Part shown: piece after piece, positions 50,625 through 59,880 of the stretch
Layout of the letters: each line of letters starts with the position of its first letter
How positions within the stretch are numbered: position 1 is the stretch's first letter
From: Salimicrobium album
GTDB taxonomy: Bacteria; Bacillota; Bacilli; Bacillales; Halobacillaceae
NCBI RefSeq assembly: GCF_900107115.1
Contig: NZ_FNOS01000004.1
Coordinates: 1 to 64,000, forward strand
DNA: 64,000 nucleotides
Direction of reading: 5' to 3'
Program-made: the position numbers and the translations under genes
The notes under the pieces: model-generated
The model's input: the letters and a program-made list of their open reading frames with translations, nothing else
The model's database searches: none
What the model was told of the DNA's origin: nothing

Positions 50625-51917
50625 ATGGTTCTAGTCGGGGACATTGTCATTTACATTATTATGATTTGCGCAGTCATAGGGGCCGTGGCCGCTATTAAAA
50701 ACAGTGAGACAGGAGTCGGAGGACAGTTCATGGAGGGGTTGCATACCATAGGTCACATATTCGTTCCGGCCGCCGGTATTATGGCCTCCATCCCCTATTT
50801 ATCCTGGTTTATCGATACTGTAGTAGGCCCTTTATTTGAGAGGATAGGAGCGGATCCCGGTATTGCCGCTACGGCGATTATCGCGTCCGACATGGGAGGA
50901 TATCCTCTAGCGGGAGCGCTGCAGGAATCATACGAAGCTTGGGCCATGGCACTTGTGGTAGGTTTTACTGCCGGTGCGACAATAGTTTTCTCCATACCTA
51001 TGGGTCTTGCGATGCTGGATAAGCGGGATCATAAATACATGGCCCTCGGCGTGATGTCGGGGCTCCTTACGATACCGGTAGGCGTTTTTATTTCGAGTGT
51101 CATCATGACTATGACGAATACTAAAATCCGGACTGAGCTTTCGACGAATACCGAGTCAGCTTATGAATTCGCTCTCAGTTACGGAAAGATTTTTCTTAAC
51201 CTGACACCGCTCTTGATTTTCGTTGCCGTACTGGCCGCCGGTCTTTATTTCTTCGCAGACCGGATGATTGTAGGCTTTATGTGGTTCGGAAGAATTATGG
51301 ATGCCGGTATTAAACTGGTACTCGTATTTTCCATCGTGGAAATCTTCACCGGTTTTTTCTCGACGGTACTCGGTGGATGGGGATTCGATCCGATAATGGC
51401 TGATACGGAAGATCAATTCCGGGCGCTTGAGACAGCCGGATATATTGGAATCATGCTGGCCGGTGCTTTTCCGATGGTATATCTGTTACAAAAGTATGCT
51501 TCCCGTCCTCTCGAAGCAATGGGACGGAGTATCGGACTCAGTAAAATTGGAAGTGCCGGTATTATCGCTACAATCGCCAATATACTGGCGATGTTCAAGC
51601 TGGTGAAAGAGATGCCTCCAAAAGATAAAGTGCTGAATATCGCTTTCGGTGTCTGTGCTGCGTTTCTTCTCGGGGACCATTTATCATTTACGGCCAACTT
51701 CCAGCCGACTATGATTTTTCCGGTCATCGTCGGTAAATTCACAGCAGGTGTCCTTGCAATCGGAGTCGCTTACTATTTATCCGTACCGAAAGCCCGGGAA
51801 CTGGAGCGGCTTGATCGTGAGACGGGGGTTATAGGCAAAAACGAATACCTGAAAGAAGAAGCTGCAGAAGGGGAAGTGGCAGCTTCCGGAGAGGACCCAA
51901 AGACGGAAGCTAAATAA
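50625..51917 (+). CDS. eutH: Ethanolamine transporter EutH
   Basis: About 430 residues, ten or more hydrophobic helices. EutH signatures: [60 protein letters not shown] and [20 protein letters not shown]. It imports ethanolamine when the protonated form limits diffusion. The ATG at 50625 fits the GAGGGAG site better than the TTG at 50622. The charged C-terminal tail is cytosolic. First gene of the main operon behind the 50.5-kb attenuator. Confidence 0.94.
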   Translation: MVLVGDIVIYIIMICAVIGAVAAIKNSETGVGGQFMEGLHTIGHIFVPAAGIMASIPYLSWFIDTVVGPLFERIGADPGIAATAIIASDMGGYPLAGALQESYEAWAMALVVGFTAGATIVFSIPMGLAMLDKRDHKYMALGVMSGLLTIPVGVFISSVIMTMTNTKIRTELSTNTESAYEFALSYGKIFLNLTPLLIFVAVLAAGLYFFADRMIVGFMWFGRIMDAGIKLVLVFSIVEIFTGFFSTVLGGWGFDPIMADTEDQFRALETAGYIGIMLAGAFPMVYLLQKYASRPLEAMGRSIGLSKIGSAGIIATIANILAMFKLVKEMPPKDKVLNIAFGVCAAFLLGDHLSFTANFQPTMIFPVIVGKFTAGVLAIGVAYYLSVPKARELERLDRETGVIGKNEYLKEEAAEGEVAASGEDPKTEAK

Positions 51918-51933
51918 GCGGGAGGTGAACGGA

Positions 51934-52275
51934 ATGGATGAAGAAAAAAAGAGATTTATTCAGGAATTTGTGCCCGGAAAGCAGGTAACACTGAGTCACC
52001 TGATAGCAAATCCGGATGTTGATATGTTTGAAAAACTTGGTATCGAAGAGTCGGGAGCGCTTGGTATTCTTACCCTTACGCCAAGTGAAACAGTGATTAT
52101 TGCCGGAGACTACGCAACAAAAGCGGCTCACGTAAGTATAGGTTTTCTCGACCGTTTCACAGGCAGTCTCGTTTTGACAGGAAGTGTTTCGGAAGTGGAG
52201 ACATCGATGAAAGAAGTGAATCGTTTTCTGGAGGAGAACCTTGGATACACTCCGTCCAGGCTGACGAAATCGTAA
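51934..52275 (+). CDS. eutS: BMC shell protein EutS (circularly permuted BMC-H)
   Basis: About 113 residues from the ATG at 51934 (GGGAGGTGA upstream). The N-terminal strand [20 protein letters not shown] and the later [10 protein letters not shown]-like segment [20 protein letters not shown] followed by [20 protein letters not shown] are typical of EutS/PduU, whose BMC fold is circularly permuted and forms bent or plugged hexamers. A structural component of the microcompartment shell, 16 bases after eutH. Confidence 0.92.
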   Translation: MDEEKKRFIQEFVPGKQVTLSHLIANPDVDMFEKLGIEESGALGILTLTPSETVIIAGDYATKAAHVSIGFLDRFTGSLVLTGSVSEVETSMKEVNRFLEENLGYTPSRLTKS

Positions 52276-52291
52276 CCCGGGAGGCTTATGA

Positions 52292-52801
52292 ATGAGGAAC
52301 CGAGGGATGCTGGTAGGAGCTATCGGAGCGGGAAAATCAACGCTTTCGAAAGCCCTGCTTGGCTACGAAGCGAAAGCTATGAAAACACAGAGCCTCACTT
52401 ACGAGGACTGGCTGGTGGATACACCGGGAGAATATACGGAGAACCCGATGCACTATAAGAGCATTATGGCGACAGCCATGGAAGTGACGCACGTCCTCTA
52501 CGTGCAGGATGCTACGAATCGGAAAATGATTTTTCCACCAGGATTCAGTACCGGAACAGGGAAACTGCCGATAGGGATAGTTACAAAAACGGACGCTGAA
52601 GAAGCCGATGTGGAGAGAGCGGTGAAACTGTTGCGGAAAGTCATACCGAAAGGCCCGGTCGTGCTGGCCTCTGCCTATAATAAAGAAGGTCTGGAAGAGA
52701 TTAAAGCACTTGTTTCCTGTTCGACTATCCAGGAGATGAGAGAGTACACTGAAAAGTCTGAAAAGAAGAACGTTCTTTTTCATGAAAGCCTTTACAAATA
52801 A
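52292..52801 (+). CDS. eutP: EutP/PduV-family GTPase-like protein
   Basis: 169 residues. P-loop MLVGAIGAGKSTLSKALLG (residues 6-24), G3 WLVDTPGEYTENP, G4 GIVTKTDAEE and a C-terminal AS-type loop VVLASAYNKEGLEEI. EutP proteins have been linked to acetate kinase activity or to microcompartment positioning; the sequence shows only the nucleotide-binding fold. GGGAGG precedes the ATG. It is followed by the terminator-containing leader of eutA. Confidence 0.9.
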   Translation: MRNRGMLVGAIGAGKSTLSKALLGYEAKAMKTQSLTYEDWLVDTPGEYTENPMHYKSIMATAMEVTHVLYVQDATNRKMIFPPGFSTGTGKLPIGIVTKTDAEEADVERAVKLLRKVIPKGPVVLASAYNKEGLEEIKALVSCSTIQEMREYTEKSEKKNVLFHESLYK

Positions 52802-52843
52802 ACAGATTTCTATTATTATAACCTTAATAAGTGAATCTATCGG

Positions 52844-52903
52844 AGGCGAAGGCGCCTTATATACCTGTCGGAAGTGCGGCAGGTGTGTAAGGCGTCTTTT
52901 TTT
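52844..52903 (+). terminator. Internal attenuator before eutA
   Basis: A long hairpin (AGGCGCCTTA ... TAAGGCGTCT, with inner ACCTG / CAGGT) ends in TTTTTTT. AGGC-GAAGGC-GCCT (52844-52857) is a small hairpin with a six-base loop that overlaps the left arm, as in the eutB1 and eutH leaders. A third candidate EutV target. Confidence 0.6.
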
Positions 52904-52930
52904 GTCTTTCCGGAAAGAGGGGGTGCGGGT

Positions 52931-54364
52931 TTGGGCGGTACAGAGGTGATTTTAAGCGCAGGGATCGACATCGGCACGAGTACGACGAAGATAGTGATCA
53001 GCCGTCTTTCCCTCCGAAACACTGCGGGGCAGACTCATATGCCCCGAATTGAAATAACCGATACAGAAGTCATTTACGAAAGTCCGATCTTCCGTACTCC
53101 TCTTAAAGGGGATACTTCCATAGATATGGCACAGGTGGAGGACCTCATTTCCCGTGAATACAAAAACGCCGGTGTGGAACCGGGAGACATTCAGACAGGA
53201 GCCGTCATAATAACCGGTGAGACTGCGACGAAGTCCAACGCGAGGGAAATGATAGACCGTCTTTCCGCGCACGCCGGAGAATTTCTTGTAGCGACTGCCG
53301 GACCGGACCTTGAAGGTATTATAGCCGCGAAAGGATCCGGGGCTTACGCTTTATCGAGAAAAACGAATAAAACTGTCGCTAATATTGATATCGGCGGAGG
53401 TACCGCAAATACAGCCGTATATAAACACGGCAATCTTCTCGGTACCTGTACTCTGCACGTCGGGGGGAAGCTGGTGGAGTTCGAGAATGGAACCGTTTCT
53501 TATACGGCTCCTGCAGTGGACCAGCTGGCAGAAGAACATAACTGGAACTTGGAAAAGGGAGAAAGTATTTCCCGGGAAATATTGAAAGAACTTGCCGGTT
53601 GCATGGAAAAAGCCGTAACCGGAATGCTGAAAGGAACAATGAAAGAGAGCCCGCTTCTGATAGGTCAGCCCCCGGAATGGAAGGAAGATATCGATATCAT
53701 CATGTTCTCCGGAGGAGTAGCGGAATGTATTTATAACGAGGAGAACTGCAAAGAGAAAGGTATGTATGACGACATAGGCACGACGCTTGCCGAAGTCCTG
53801 AGAAACAGCTCTGAACTTGGTGGCTTCGAGTGGCGGGTCCCTGATGAGACCGTCCGGGCGACGGTCCTCGGGGCCGGCACTCAGACGACGGAAATAAGCG
53901 GTTCGACAATCCAGGTGGATGAGGGGACGCTTCCGCTCAGAAACATACCGGTAGCCGAATTCCGATTCAGTGGAGAATGGAAGGAAGACATGGATCGGCT
54001 GGATAATTTCCTGGAGCAGGCTCTGACTTTATATGATCCGGAGAGAGAAGGGAATGCATTCGCCGTCTATTTCGACGATATCCCTCTCCTCGGATTCAAA
54101 ACGATCCAGGAGCTGGGAGACCGGCTGGCGGAATTATACAGTAAATATCATATAAATACGCCGCTCATTATCGTGATGGAGAGGGATTTAGCCAAGTCAC
54201 TGGGGCAATCCCTGCATATAAGGCACAAAGAGATGGAAATCGTTTGTATCGATCAGATCAGGGTGGAAAACGGAGATTATATAGATGTCAGCACACCGCT
54301 CAATTCCGAAGTTGTGCCGGTGGTCATAAAGACACTCACGTTTCACGGAGGAGAGGAGGAATAG
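52931..54364 (+). CDS. eutA: Ethanolamine ammonia-lyase reactivating factor EutA
   Basis: About 477 residues. The TTG at 52931 follows AGAGGGGGTG; the frame opens further upstream but that lies within the terminator. Actin/Hsp70-like ATPase fold: LSAGIDIGTSTTKIVISRLS, TVANIDIGGGTANTAVYKHG and ATVLGAGTQTTEISGSTIQV. It uses ATP to eject damaged cobalamin from the lyase. Four bases separate it from eutB2. It would serve both lyase copies. Confidence 0.93.
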   Translation: MGGTEVILSAGIDIGTSTTKIVISRLSLRNTAGQTHMPRIEITDTEVIYESPIFRTPLKGDTSIDMAQVEDLISREYKNAGVEPGDIQTGAVIITGETATKSNAREMIDRLSAHAGEFLVATAGPDLEGIIAAKGSGAYALSRKTNKTVANIDIGGGTANTAVYKHGNLLGTCTLHVGGKLVEFENGTVSYTAPAVDQLAEEHNWNLEKGESISREILKELAGCMEKAVTGMLKGTMKESPLLIGQPPEWKEDIDIIMFSGGVAECIYNEENCKEKGMYDDIGTTLAEVLRNSSELGGFEWRVPDETVRATVLGAGTQTTEISGSTIQVDEGTLPLRNIPVAEFRFSGEWKEDMDRLDNFLEQALTLYDPEREGNAFAVYFDDIPLLGFKTIQELGDRLAELYSKYHINTPLIIVMERDLAKSLGQSLHIRHKEMEIVCIDQIRVENGDYIDVSTPLNSEVVPVVIKTLTFHGGEEE

Positions 54365-54367
54365 GTT

Positions 54368-55732
54368 TTGAATCTGAAGACGACACATTTGAACGAAACG
54401 TATCAGTTCGATTCTTTAAAAGAACTGTTTGCCAAAGCCAATGAAGAAAAATCCGGGGACCGGCTGGCAGGGGTAGCCGCTGAATCGGTCCAGGAAAGAA
54501 TTGCTGCCAAAACGGTGCTCAGCGATATTCTGTTGCAGGATATAAGGGAAAACCCGCTTCTTTCTCCGGAAGAAGACGAAGTATCCCGCGTCATTGAAGG
54601 AGAGATGAACGAAACTGTATATGAGGCTGTTAAACAGTGGAGCGTAGCGGAACTGAGAGAACACATACTTTCCACCGATACGAGCGGAGAGGATATTAAA
54701 AGAATCTCCCGCGGGCTTAACAGTGAAATGATCGCAGCTGTCGCAAAGCTGATGTCCAACCTTGATCTTGTACACGCAGCGAATAAACTGGAGATTTTGA
54801 CGAAATGTAATATCACTATCGGTCAGAAAGGTACCCTCGCTTCCCGACTGCAGCCGAATCATCCGACTGACAGTGTCGAGGGGATGCTCGCTTCATTGAG
54901 GGAAGGTCTCTCCTACGGAAGTGGAGATGCGGTGATCGGAATCAATCCGGTTGAGGAGTCGGTCGAGAGTGTGAAAAGGATGCTTCATGCAACGAAGGAT
55001 TTTATGAATGAGTGGGAGATACCTTCGCAAAATTGCGTCCTCGCCCACGTCAATGCCCAGATGAAAGCTATGGAGCAGGGAGCGCCGGCAGATATGATTT
55101 TCCAGAGTATCGCCGGCACGGAACGCGCCAATAAATCTTTCGGTATTAACGCGGAACTTTTGCGCGAAGCGAACAATCTGGCGAAAACAATGGGGACGGG
55201 AACCGGTCCGCAAAGACTCTATTTCGAAACCGGTCAGGGGTCGGAATTATCTGCCGAGGCACATGAAGGTATAGATCAGCTGACTCTGGAGTCCCGGAAT
55301 TACGGGTTCGCAAGACACTATGACCCATTCATCGTTAACACAGTGGTCGGATTCATCGGCCCGGAATATTTGTACAATACGAAACAGGTGATACGTGCAG
55401 GTCTCGAAGATCATTTCATGGGTAAAATGCATCTTCTCCCTATGGGAGTGGATATCTGCTATACGAACCACATGAAAGCCGATCAGAACGATATGGAAGA
55501 CCTCGGTGTGCTTCTGAGTACGGCCGGCGTGAACTTCGTCATTGCTACCCCTATGGGGGATGACTGTATGCTTAACTATCAGTCGATGAGTTTCCACGAC
55601 ATAGCTACACTGAGAGAAACGTTCGGTCACCGCCCTTCGCCGGAATATGAAACCTGGCTTGAAAAGATGGGGATCATGGAAAATGGCAGGCTTACAGCAG
55701 CGGCGGGAGACCCGACTATATTCCTGAAGTAG
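54368..55732 (+). CDS. eutB: Ethanolamine ammonia-lyase large subunit, copy 2
   Basis: 454 residues from a TTG with AGGAGG 8 bases upstream. The same blocks as copy 1 are present with many substitutions: YQFDSLKELFAKANEEKSGD, RISRGLNSEMIAAVAKLMSN, GLSYGSGDAVIGINPVEESV, NCVLAHVNAQMKAMEQGAP, YFETGQGSELSAEAHEGIDQ and DICYTNHMKADQNDMEDLGV. The CYTNH block is retained here but altered to TYTNH in copy 1. It lies in the canonical eutA-eutB-eutC order and is the likely core lyase of the microcompartment. Confidence 0.94.
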   Translation: MNLKTTHLNETYQFDSLKELFAKANEEKSGDRLAGVAAESVQERIAAKTVLSDILLQDIRENPLLSPEEDEVSRVIEGEMNETVYEAVKQWSVAELREHILSTDTSGEDIKRISRGLNSEMIAAVAKLMSNLDLVHAANKLEILTKCNITIGQKGTLASRLQPNHPTDSVEGMLASLREGLSYGSGDAVIGINPVEESVESVKRMLHATKDFMNEWEIPSQNCVLAHVNAQMKAMEQGAPADMIFQSIAGTERANKSFGINAELLREANNLAKTMGTGTGPQRLYFETGQGSELSAEAHEGIDQLTLESRNYGFARHYDPFIVNTVVGFIGPEYLYNTKQVIRAGLEDHFMGKMHLLPMGVDICYTNHMKADQNDMEDLGVLLSTAGVNFVIATPMGDDCMLNYQSMSFHDIATLRETFGHRPSPEYETWLEKMGIMENGRLTAAAGDPTIFLK

Positions 55733-55741
55733 GAGGTGAGT

Positions 55742-56677
55742 ATGATGGACAGACAACTGGTGGAAGAAGTGACGCGGATGGTCGTGGAGCGGATGGGCGA
55801 GAAGAAGCCAGAAGCCCGGGCCAGGTTATGGATTCACAATGACAAAGCCCCTTCTTATAAAGCGGTAGGCCAGGAAAGAGAAGAAGAGGAAGTCGGTGGA
55901 AAAGCAAAACTTTCTCCATTTCCAAAGACAGAAAAGTCTCCTTCTTCCCGTACGGAAGAGACAGAGGAGGACTCCGGTGATCTTAAGGAGCTTATAAAGA
56001 AAACATCTGCCCGCATAGGGGTGGGCAGAGCAGGAGTAAGACCTAAAACGAAGACGTGGTTGAAGTTCCGTTACGATCATGCTGCAGCTGTCGACGCTGT
56101 TTTCGGACAGGTGGACGGCAGTCTGCTGGAAACCCTGGATCTGTTTACGGTCCGTACGAAAGTGACGGATCAGGACACCTATATACGGCGACCGGACTAT
56201 GGGCGGCGCTTATCGGAAGAGGGGGAGGAAAAGGTTCGGGACGCATGCCGGAAACGTCCCTCGGTGCAGATTATTGTGTCGGACGGTCTGAGTTCGAAAG
56301 CGGTGGACGAAAATCTCGAAGACGTCTACCTTTCCCTGAATCAGTCGCTTGAAGCACTGGGCATTGAAACCGGAACCCCGTTCTACATCGATAAAGGAAG
56401 AGTCGCCGTCATGGATCACGTGGGAGAAATACTTGAGCCTGACGTCGTCTGCCTGCTTGTCGGGGAAAGACCCGGACTTGTAAGTGCCGAATCGATGAGT
56501 GCCTATCTTTGCTACAGGCCAAGAATAGGGACGATTGAATCCGAACGTCAGGTGGTCTCCAATATTCATCGCGGAGGTACACCCCCTGTCGAAGCAGGAG
56601 CGTATCTCGGAAGCGTAATCGAAAAGATTCTTGACTACGGAGCGAGCGGTGTCGAGCTCGTGAAGAAGGAAGGGTGA
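55742..56677 (+). CDS. eutC: Ethanolamine ammonia-lyase small subunit, copy 2
   Basis: About 311 residues; ATGs at 55742 and 55745 both follow AGGAGG. An N-terminal amphipathic helix (DRQLVEEVTRMVVERMGE) is joined by a long charged linker (about residues 22-80, rich in Glu, Lys, Pro, Ser) to the conserved domain: TSARIGVGRAGVRPKTKTWL, FRYDHAAAVDAVF, QIIVSDGLSSKAVDE, VGERPGLVSAESMSAYLCYR and NIHRGGTPPVEAGAYLGSVI. The linker makes it about 40 residues longer than copy 1. It is coupled to eutL four bases downstream. Confidence 0.94.
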   Translation: MMDRQLVEEVTRMVVERMGEKKPEARARLWIHNDKAPSYKAVGQEREEEEVGGKAKLSPFPKTEKSPSSRTEETEEDSGDLKELIKKTSARIGVGRAGVRPKTKTWLKFRYDHAAAVDAVFGQVDGSLLETLDLFTVRTKVTDQDTYIRRPDYGRRLSEEGEEKVRDACRKRPSVQIIVSDGLSSKAVDENLEDVYLSLNQSLEALGIETGTPFYIDKGRVAVMDHVGEILEPDVVCLLVGERPGLVSAESMSAYLCYRPRIGTIESERQVVSNIHRGGTPPVEAGAYLGSVIEKILDYGASGVELVKKEG

Positions 56678-56680
56678 AAG

Positions 56681-57331
56681 ATGATACGACCGGTATATGC
56701 AGAGATGCTCGCGACGCGCATTATTCCGAATGTAGATAAGCAGCTGGCCCGGCAATTCGGGCTCGGGCCGAGTCACCGGAGTCTCGGAATGTTCACCGTC
56801 ACGCTGGATGATGTGGGGATCACCGCGCTGGATGAGGCTACCAAACGTGCAGATGTAGACGGGGTGTATGCCGCTTCCTTTTACGGGGGTTCGGATTATC
56901 CTTCGGGTCCGCTGTCGGGGGAGTTCCTCGGAGTTCTTGCCGGCCCGGATCCCGAGGAAGTAAGAAGCGGCATGGATGCTGTAAAACAGATGGTGGAGAG
57001 CGGAGCGCACTTTGAAGCGCTGGACGAATCAGAAGCCCATCTTCTCTACGCTCACGTCGTCTCAAGGAGTGGTACTTTTCTTTCGAAAGAAGCCGGAGTG
57101 AAAGAAGGCGAAGCAATCGCCTACCTGATAGCCCCGCCGCTGGAATCAATGTATGGCGTCGATGCAGCTCTAAAAGCCGCAGAAGTCAGCATGGCCGTTC
57201 ATTACGGTCCGCCGACAGAGACGAATTTTGGAGGAGCGCTTCTGACAGGTTCGCAGTCTGCCTGTCAGGCTGCGGCAGATGCATTCAGGGATGCGGTCCG
57301 GAGTATTGCGGACTCACCATTAAGTAAGTGA
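56681..57331 (+). CDS. eutL: BMC shell protein EutL (tandem BMC, trimeric)
   Basis: 216 residues, two fused BMC domains: MLATRIIPNVDKQLARQFGL and LGMFTVTLDDVGITALDEAT in the first; PPLESMYGVDAALKAAEVSM and FGGALLTGSQSACQAAADAF in the second. EutL trimers have gated central pores thought to pass large cofactors or ethanolamine. GGAAGGG precedes the ATG. Structural shell component. Confidence 0.94.
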   Translation: MIRPVYAEMLATRIIPNVDKQLARQFGLGPSHRSLGMFTVTLDDVGITALDEATKRADVDGVYAASFYGGSDYPSGPLSGEFLGVLAGPDPEEVRSGMDAVKQMVESGAHFEALDESEAHLLYAHVVSRSGTFLSKEAGVKEGEAIAYLIAPPLESMYGVDAALKAAEVSMAVHYGPPTETNFGGALLTGSQSACQAAADAFRDAVRSIADSPLSK

Positions 57332-57352
57332 CAGGAAAGGAGTGAAACAGCC

Positions 57353-58864
57353 GTGGAACTTGATAAAGACCTGCAATCAGTGCAGGAAATGAGAACGGCA
57401 GTCAAACTGGCAAATAAAGCACAGAAAGAGTTCGAATCCTTCAGCCAGGCCGAGGTCGACCACATTGTAAAAAGTGTGGCTGATGCCGCCTTCGAAGAGT
57501 CGGGACGACTGGCTCAGATGGCTGTACAGGAAACAGGGATGGGGGTTGCCGAGCATAAGAAGATTAAAAATGAAGTAGGTTCGAGGGACGTCTATGAATC
57601 AATAAAAGATGAGAAGACAGTCGGAGTCATTTCGGAAGATACGGTAAATAAAGTTACAGAATTCGCCTATCCGTTCGGGGTAGTCGCGGGAATCATTCCA
57701 ACGACCAACCCGACTTCCACCGCCTTTTTCAAAACCCTGATTTCGTTGAAAGGCCGTAACGGTATCGTGGTAAGTCCGCACCCGTCCGCTGTGAAATGTA
57801 CGGTGGAGGCGCTGCGAGTCTGCCGGGAAGCTGCAGAAAAAGCCGGCGCACCTGAAGGTCTGATCGGCTGGATTTCGAAACCTTCCATGCCGGCAACGAA
57901 AGAGCTGATGTCGCACCGGGACATTGACGTAATACTGGCAACCGGAGGGGGAGGACTGGTGAGAGCCGCCTACAGTTCCGGTAAACCGGCATATGGTGTG
58001 GGACCCGGCAACGTCCCTGTGTATCTGGAGAAGAGCTGTAATGTTCAGAAAGCAGTGAAACAGGTAGTGGACAGCAAAACGTTTGATAATGGCACGATCT
58101 GCGCCACGGAACAGGCGATTGTCGTCGACAAAAATATCAAAGACATGGTCGTCCGTGAACTGAAGAACAACAATGCCTACTTCCTCGAGGGGGAAGAAAA
58201 ACGAAAAGTCGAAGATGTCATTTCTCCGGTGCGCGGCAAGCTGAATCCGAAAATCGTCGGGAAAGCTGCCACTGTCATCGCTGAAATGGCCGGAGTGAAG
58301 GTCCCTTCGGATACGAGGTTACTGATCGCCGAAGAAGATCAGGTGGATAAACAGGTACCGTTCTCCATTGAAAAACTGTCGCCGATCTTTCCGCTGTATA
58401 CGTCAAAGGACAAAGAAGAAGCAAAAGAAAGATGTATCGAACTTCTGGATTTGGGAGGACGCGGCCATTCCCTCGCAATACACACGAATGACGACAAAGT
58501 AGCGAGAGAGTTCGGCGAGACCATGCCGGTATCACGGATGATGGTGAATACGCTCGCGAGTATCGGAGCTGTGGGAGCCACCACCGGACTGAAAGCTTCG
58601 ATGACGCTGGGCTGCGGATCGTACGGAGGTAATATTACATCGGATAATATTACTGCAAAACATCTGATTAACATTAAAAGGATGGCGTACGGTATCAAAG
58701 AAGTGAGTATTCCGGAAGCGGGAACAGGTTCTGAAAGCTCCTATAAAAAAGAAGAGCCGGACATTGAACAGGTGGTGTCGGAAGTTCTCGGCAAAGTCGA
58801 TCACAGCAAGGTCGATAAAGCAACTGTAGCACAGATAGTGGATAAAGTTTTACAAAAATATTAA
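57353..58864 (+). CDS. eutE: CoA-acylating acetaldehyde dehydrogenase EutE with C-terminal encapsulation-like tail
   Basis: 503 residues from a GTG (AAAGGAG upstream). It converts acetaldehyde, CoA and NAD+ to acetyl-CoA and NADH. ALDH blocks: AYPFGVVAGIIPTTNPTSTA, GIVVSPHPSAVKCTVEALRV, VILATGGGGLVRAAYSSGKP, YGVGPGNVPVYLEKSCNVQK and FDNGTICATEQAIVVDKN (catalytic Cys). After residue 465 a linker leads to a helix (DIEQVVSEVLGKVDHSKV, then ATVAQIVDKVLQKY) of the microcompartment-targeting kind; in many EutE proteins such a signal is at the N-terminus instead. Confidence 0.94.
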   Translation: MELDKDLQSVQEMRTAVKLANKAQKEFESFSQAEVDHIVKSVADAAFEESGRLAQMAVQETGMGVAEHKKIKNEVGSRDVYESIKDEKTVGVISEDTVNKVTEFAYPFGVVAGIIPTTNPTSTAFFKTLISLKGRNGIVVSPHPSAVKCTVEALRVCREAAEKAGAPEGLIGWISKPSMPATKELMSHRDIDVILATGGGGLVRAAYSSGKPAYGVGPGNVPVYLEKSCNVQKAVKQVVDSKTFDNGTICATEQAIVVDKNIKDMVVRELKNNNAYFLEGEEKRKVEDVISPVRGKLNPKIVGKAATVIAEMAGVKVPSDTRLLIAEEDQVDKQVPFSIEKLSPIFPLYTSKDKEEAKERCIELLDLGGRGHSLAIHTNDDKVAREFGETMPVSRMMVNTLASIGAVGATTGLKASMTLGCGSYGGNITSDNITAKHLINIKRMAYGIKEVSIPEAGTGSESSYKKEEPDIEQVVSEVLGKVDHSKVDKATVAQIVDKVLQKY

Positions 58865-58883
58865 TCCTTAGGAGGAATTTACA

Positions 58884-59174
58884 ATGGCACTAAACGGAGC
58901 GCTTGGAATGATTGAAACTAAAGGTCTGGTAGCATCAGTGGAAGCAGCGGACGCAATGGTGAAAGCGGCAAACGTCAATCTTGTAGGGAAAGTACACGTC
59001 GGTGGCGGTATCGTTACGATTCTTGTGAGTGGTGACGTAGGTGCGGTTAAAGCGGCTACGGAATCAGGAAGTGCAGCAGCTCAACGCGTAGGGGAACTGA
59101 AATCCGTCCATGTTATCCCACGTCCGCACAACGAGCTTGAGAGTATCCTGCCAAAGATGGATATTAACCAATAA
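58884..59174 (+). CDS. eutM: BMC shell protein EutM (hexameric BMC-H)
   Basis: 96 residues, a single BMC domain: [60 protein letters not shown] and [19 protein letters not shown] main hexagonal shell tile. TTAGGAGG stands well before the ATG, a strong ribosome site in keeping with high shell-protein demand. It precedes the phosphotransacylase by 55 bases. Confidence 0.95.
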   Translation: MALNGALGMIETKGLVASVEAADAMVKAANVNLVGKVHVGGGIVTILVSGDVGAVKAATESGSAAAQRVGELKSVHVIPRPHNELESILPKMDINQ

Positions 59175-59229
59175 TCCGCACTCCTCTGTCTGTCCGGACA
59201 GGAGAAAGTGACGAGGAGGATACAGCTTT

Positions 59230-59880
59230 ATGGAAAAAGCAGATATGGAAACCATTGTAGAGGAAGTTATGGCAAAGCTGGAAAGACGATCGTCTGGAGG
59301 GGTCCCCATCGGGATCTCGGCCAGGCATTGTCATTTAGACCGGTCGACTCTTCAAACGTTATTCGGGGAAGGTTACGAATTGAGTAAAAAGGCTGAATTA
59401 TCCCAGCCCGGTCAGTTCGCCGCAAACGAAACGGTGACCATAGCGGGGCCGAAAGGAACGATTCCGAACGTACGTATCCTCGGTCCCCTGAGGCCCGTAT
59501 CCCAGGTGGAAGTTAGCCGTACGGATGCATTCAAGCTGGGAGGGACCCCTCCTGTGAGACTTTCCGGCGACATCGGAGATTCTGCCCCCGTCACCCTGAT
59601 TGGACCGAAAGGCAGTATATATTTAAAAGAGGGACTGATCATCGCTAAAGCTCACATCCACATGCACCCGGATGATGCGACTTTCTATAACGTGACAAAC
59701 GGAGAAGAAGTGGATGTGAAAGTTCGTGGAGAAGGAAGAACGCTGACTTTCTCGGAAGTAGTCATCCGCGTATCGGACAAGTATCGGCTGGATATGCACG
59801 TCGATACGGACGAAGCGAATGCCGCAGCTTTGCACAAAAATTCCGAAGTTTCTCTTATAAAGGCGGATAAAGATGGCTGA
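59230..59880 (+). CDS. eutD: PduL-type phosphotransacylase
   Basis: 216 residues. It turns acetyl-CoA into acetyl phosphate and recycles CoA inside the shell. PduL motifs: GISARHCHLDRSTLQTLFG (zinc His pair), AELSQPGQFAANETVTI, ILGPLRPVSQVEVSRTDAFK, LGGTPPVRLSGDIGDS and IIAKAHIHMHPDDA (further zinc His). The first 20 residues (MEKADMETIVEEVMAKLERR) are an encapsulation-peptide-like helix. Unrelated to Pta-type EutD enzymes despite the same reaction. Overlaps the next gene by eight bases. Confidence 0.9.
   Translation: MEKADMETIVEEVMAKLERRSSGGVPIGISARHCHLDRSTLQTLFGEGYELSKKAELSQPGQFAANETVTIAGPKGTIPNVRILGPLRPVSQVEVSRTDAFKLGGTPPVRLSGDIGDSAPVTLIGPKGSIYLKEGLIIAKAHIHMHPDDATFYNVTNGEEVDVKVRGEGRTLTFSEVVIRVSDKYRLDMHVDTDEANAAALHKNSEVSLIKADKDG

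Noticed and set aside
56210-57010. 266-codon reverse frame across eutC2 and eutL
   Set aside because: Covers two well-supported genes on the other strand and has no family pattern.
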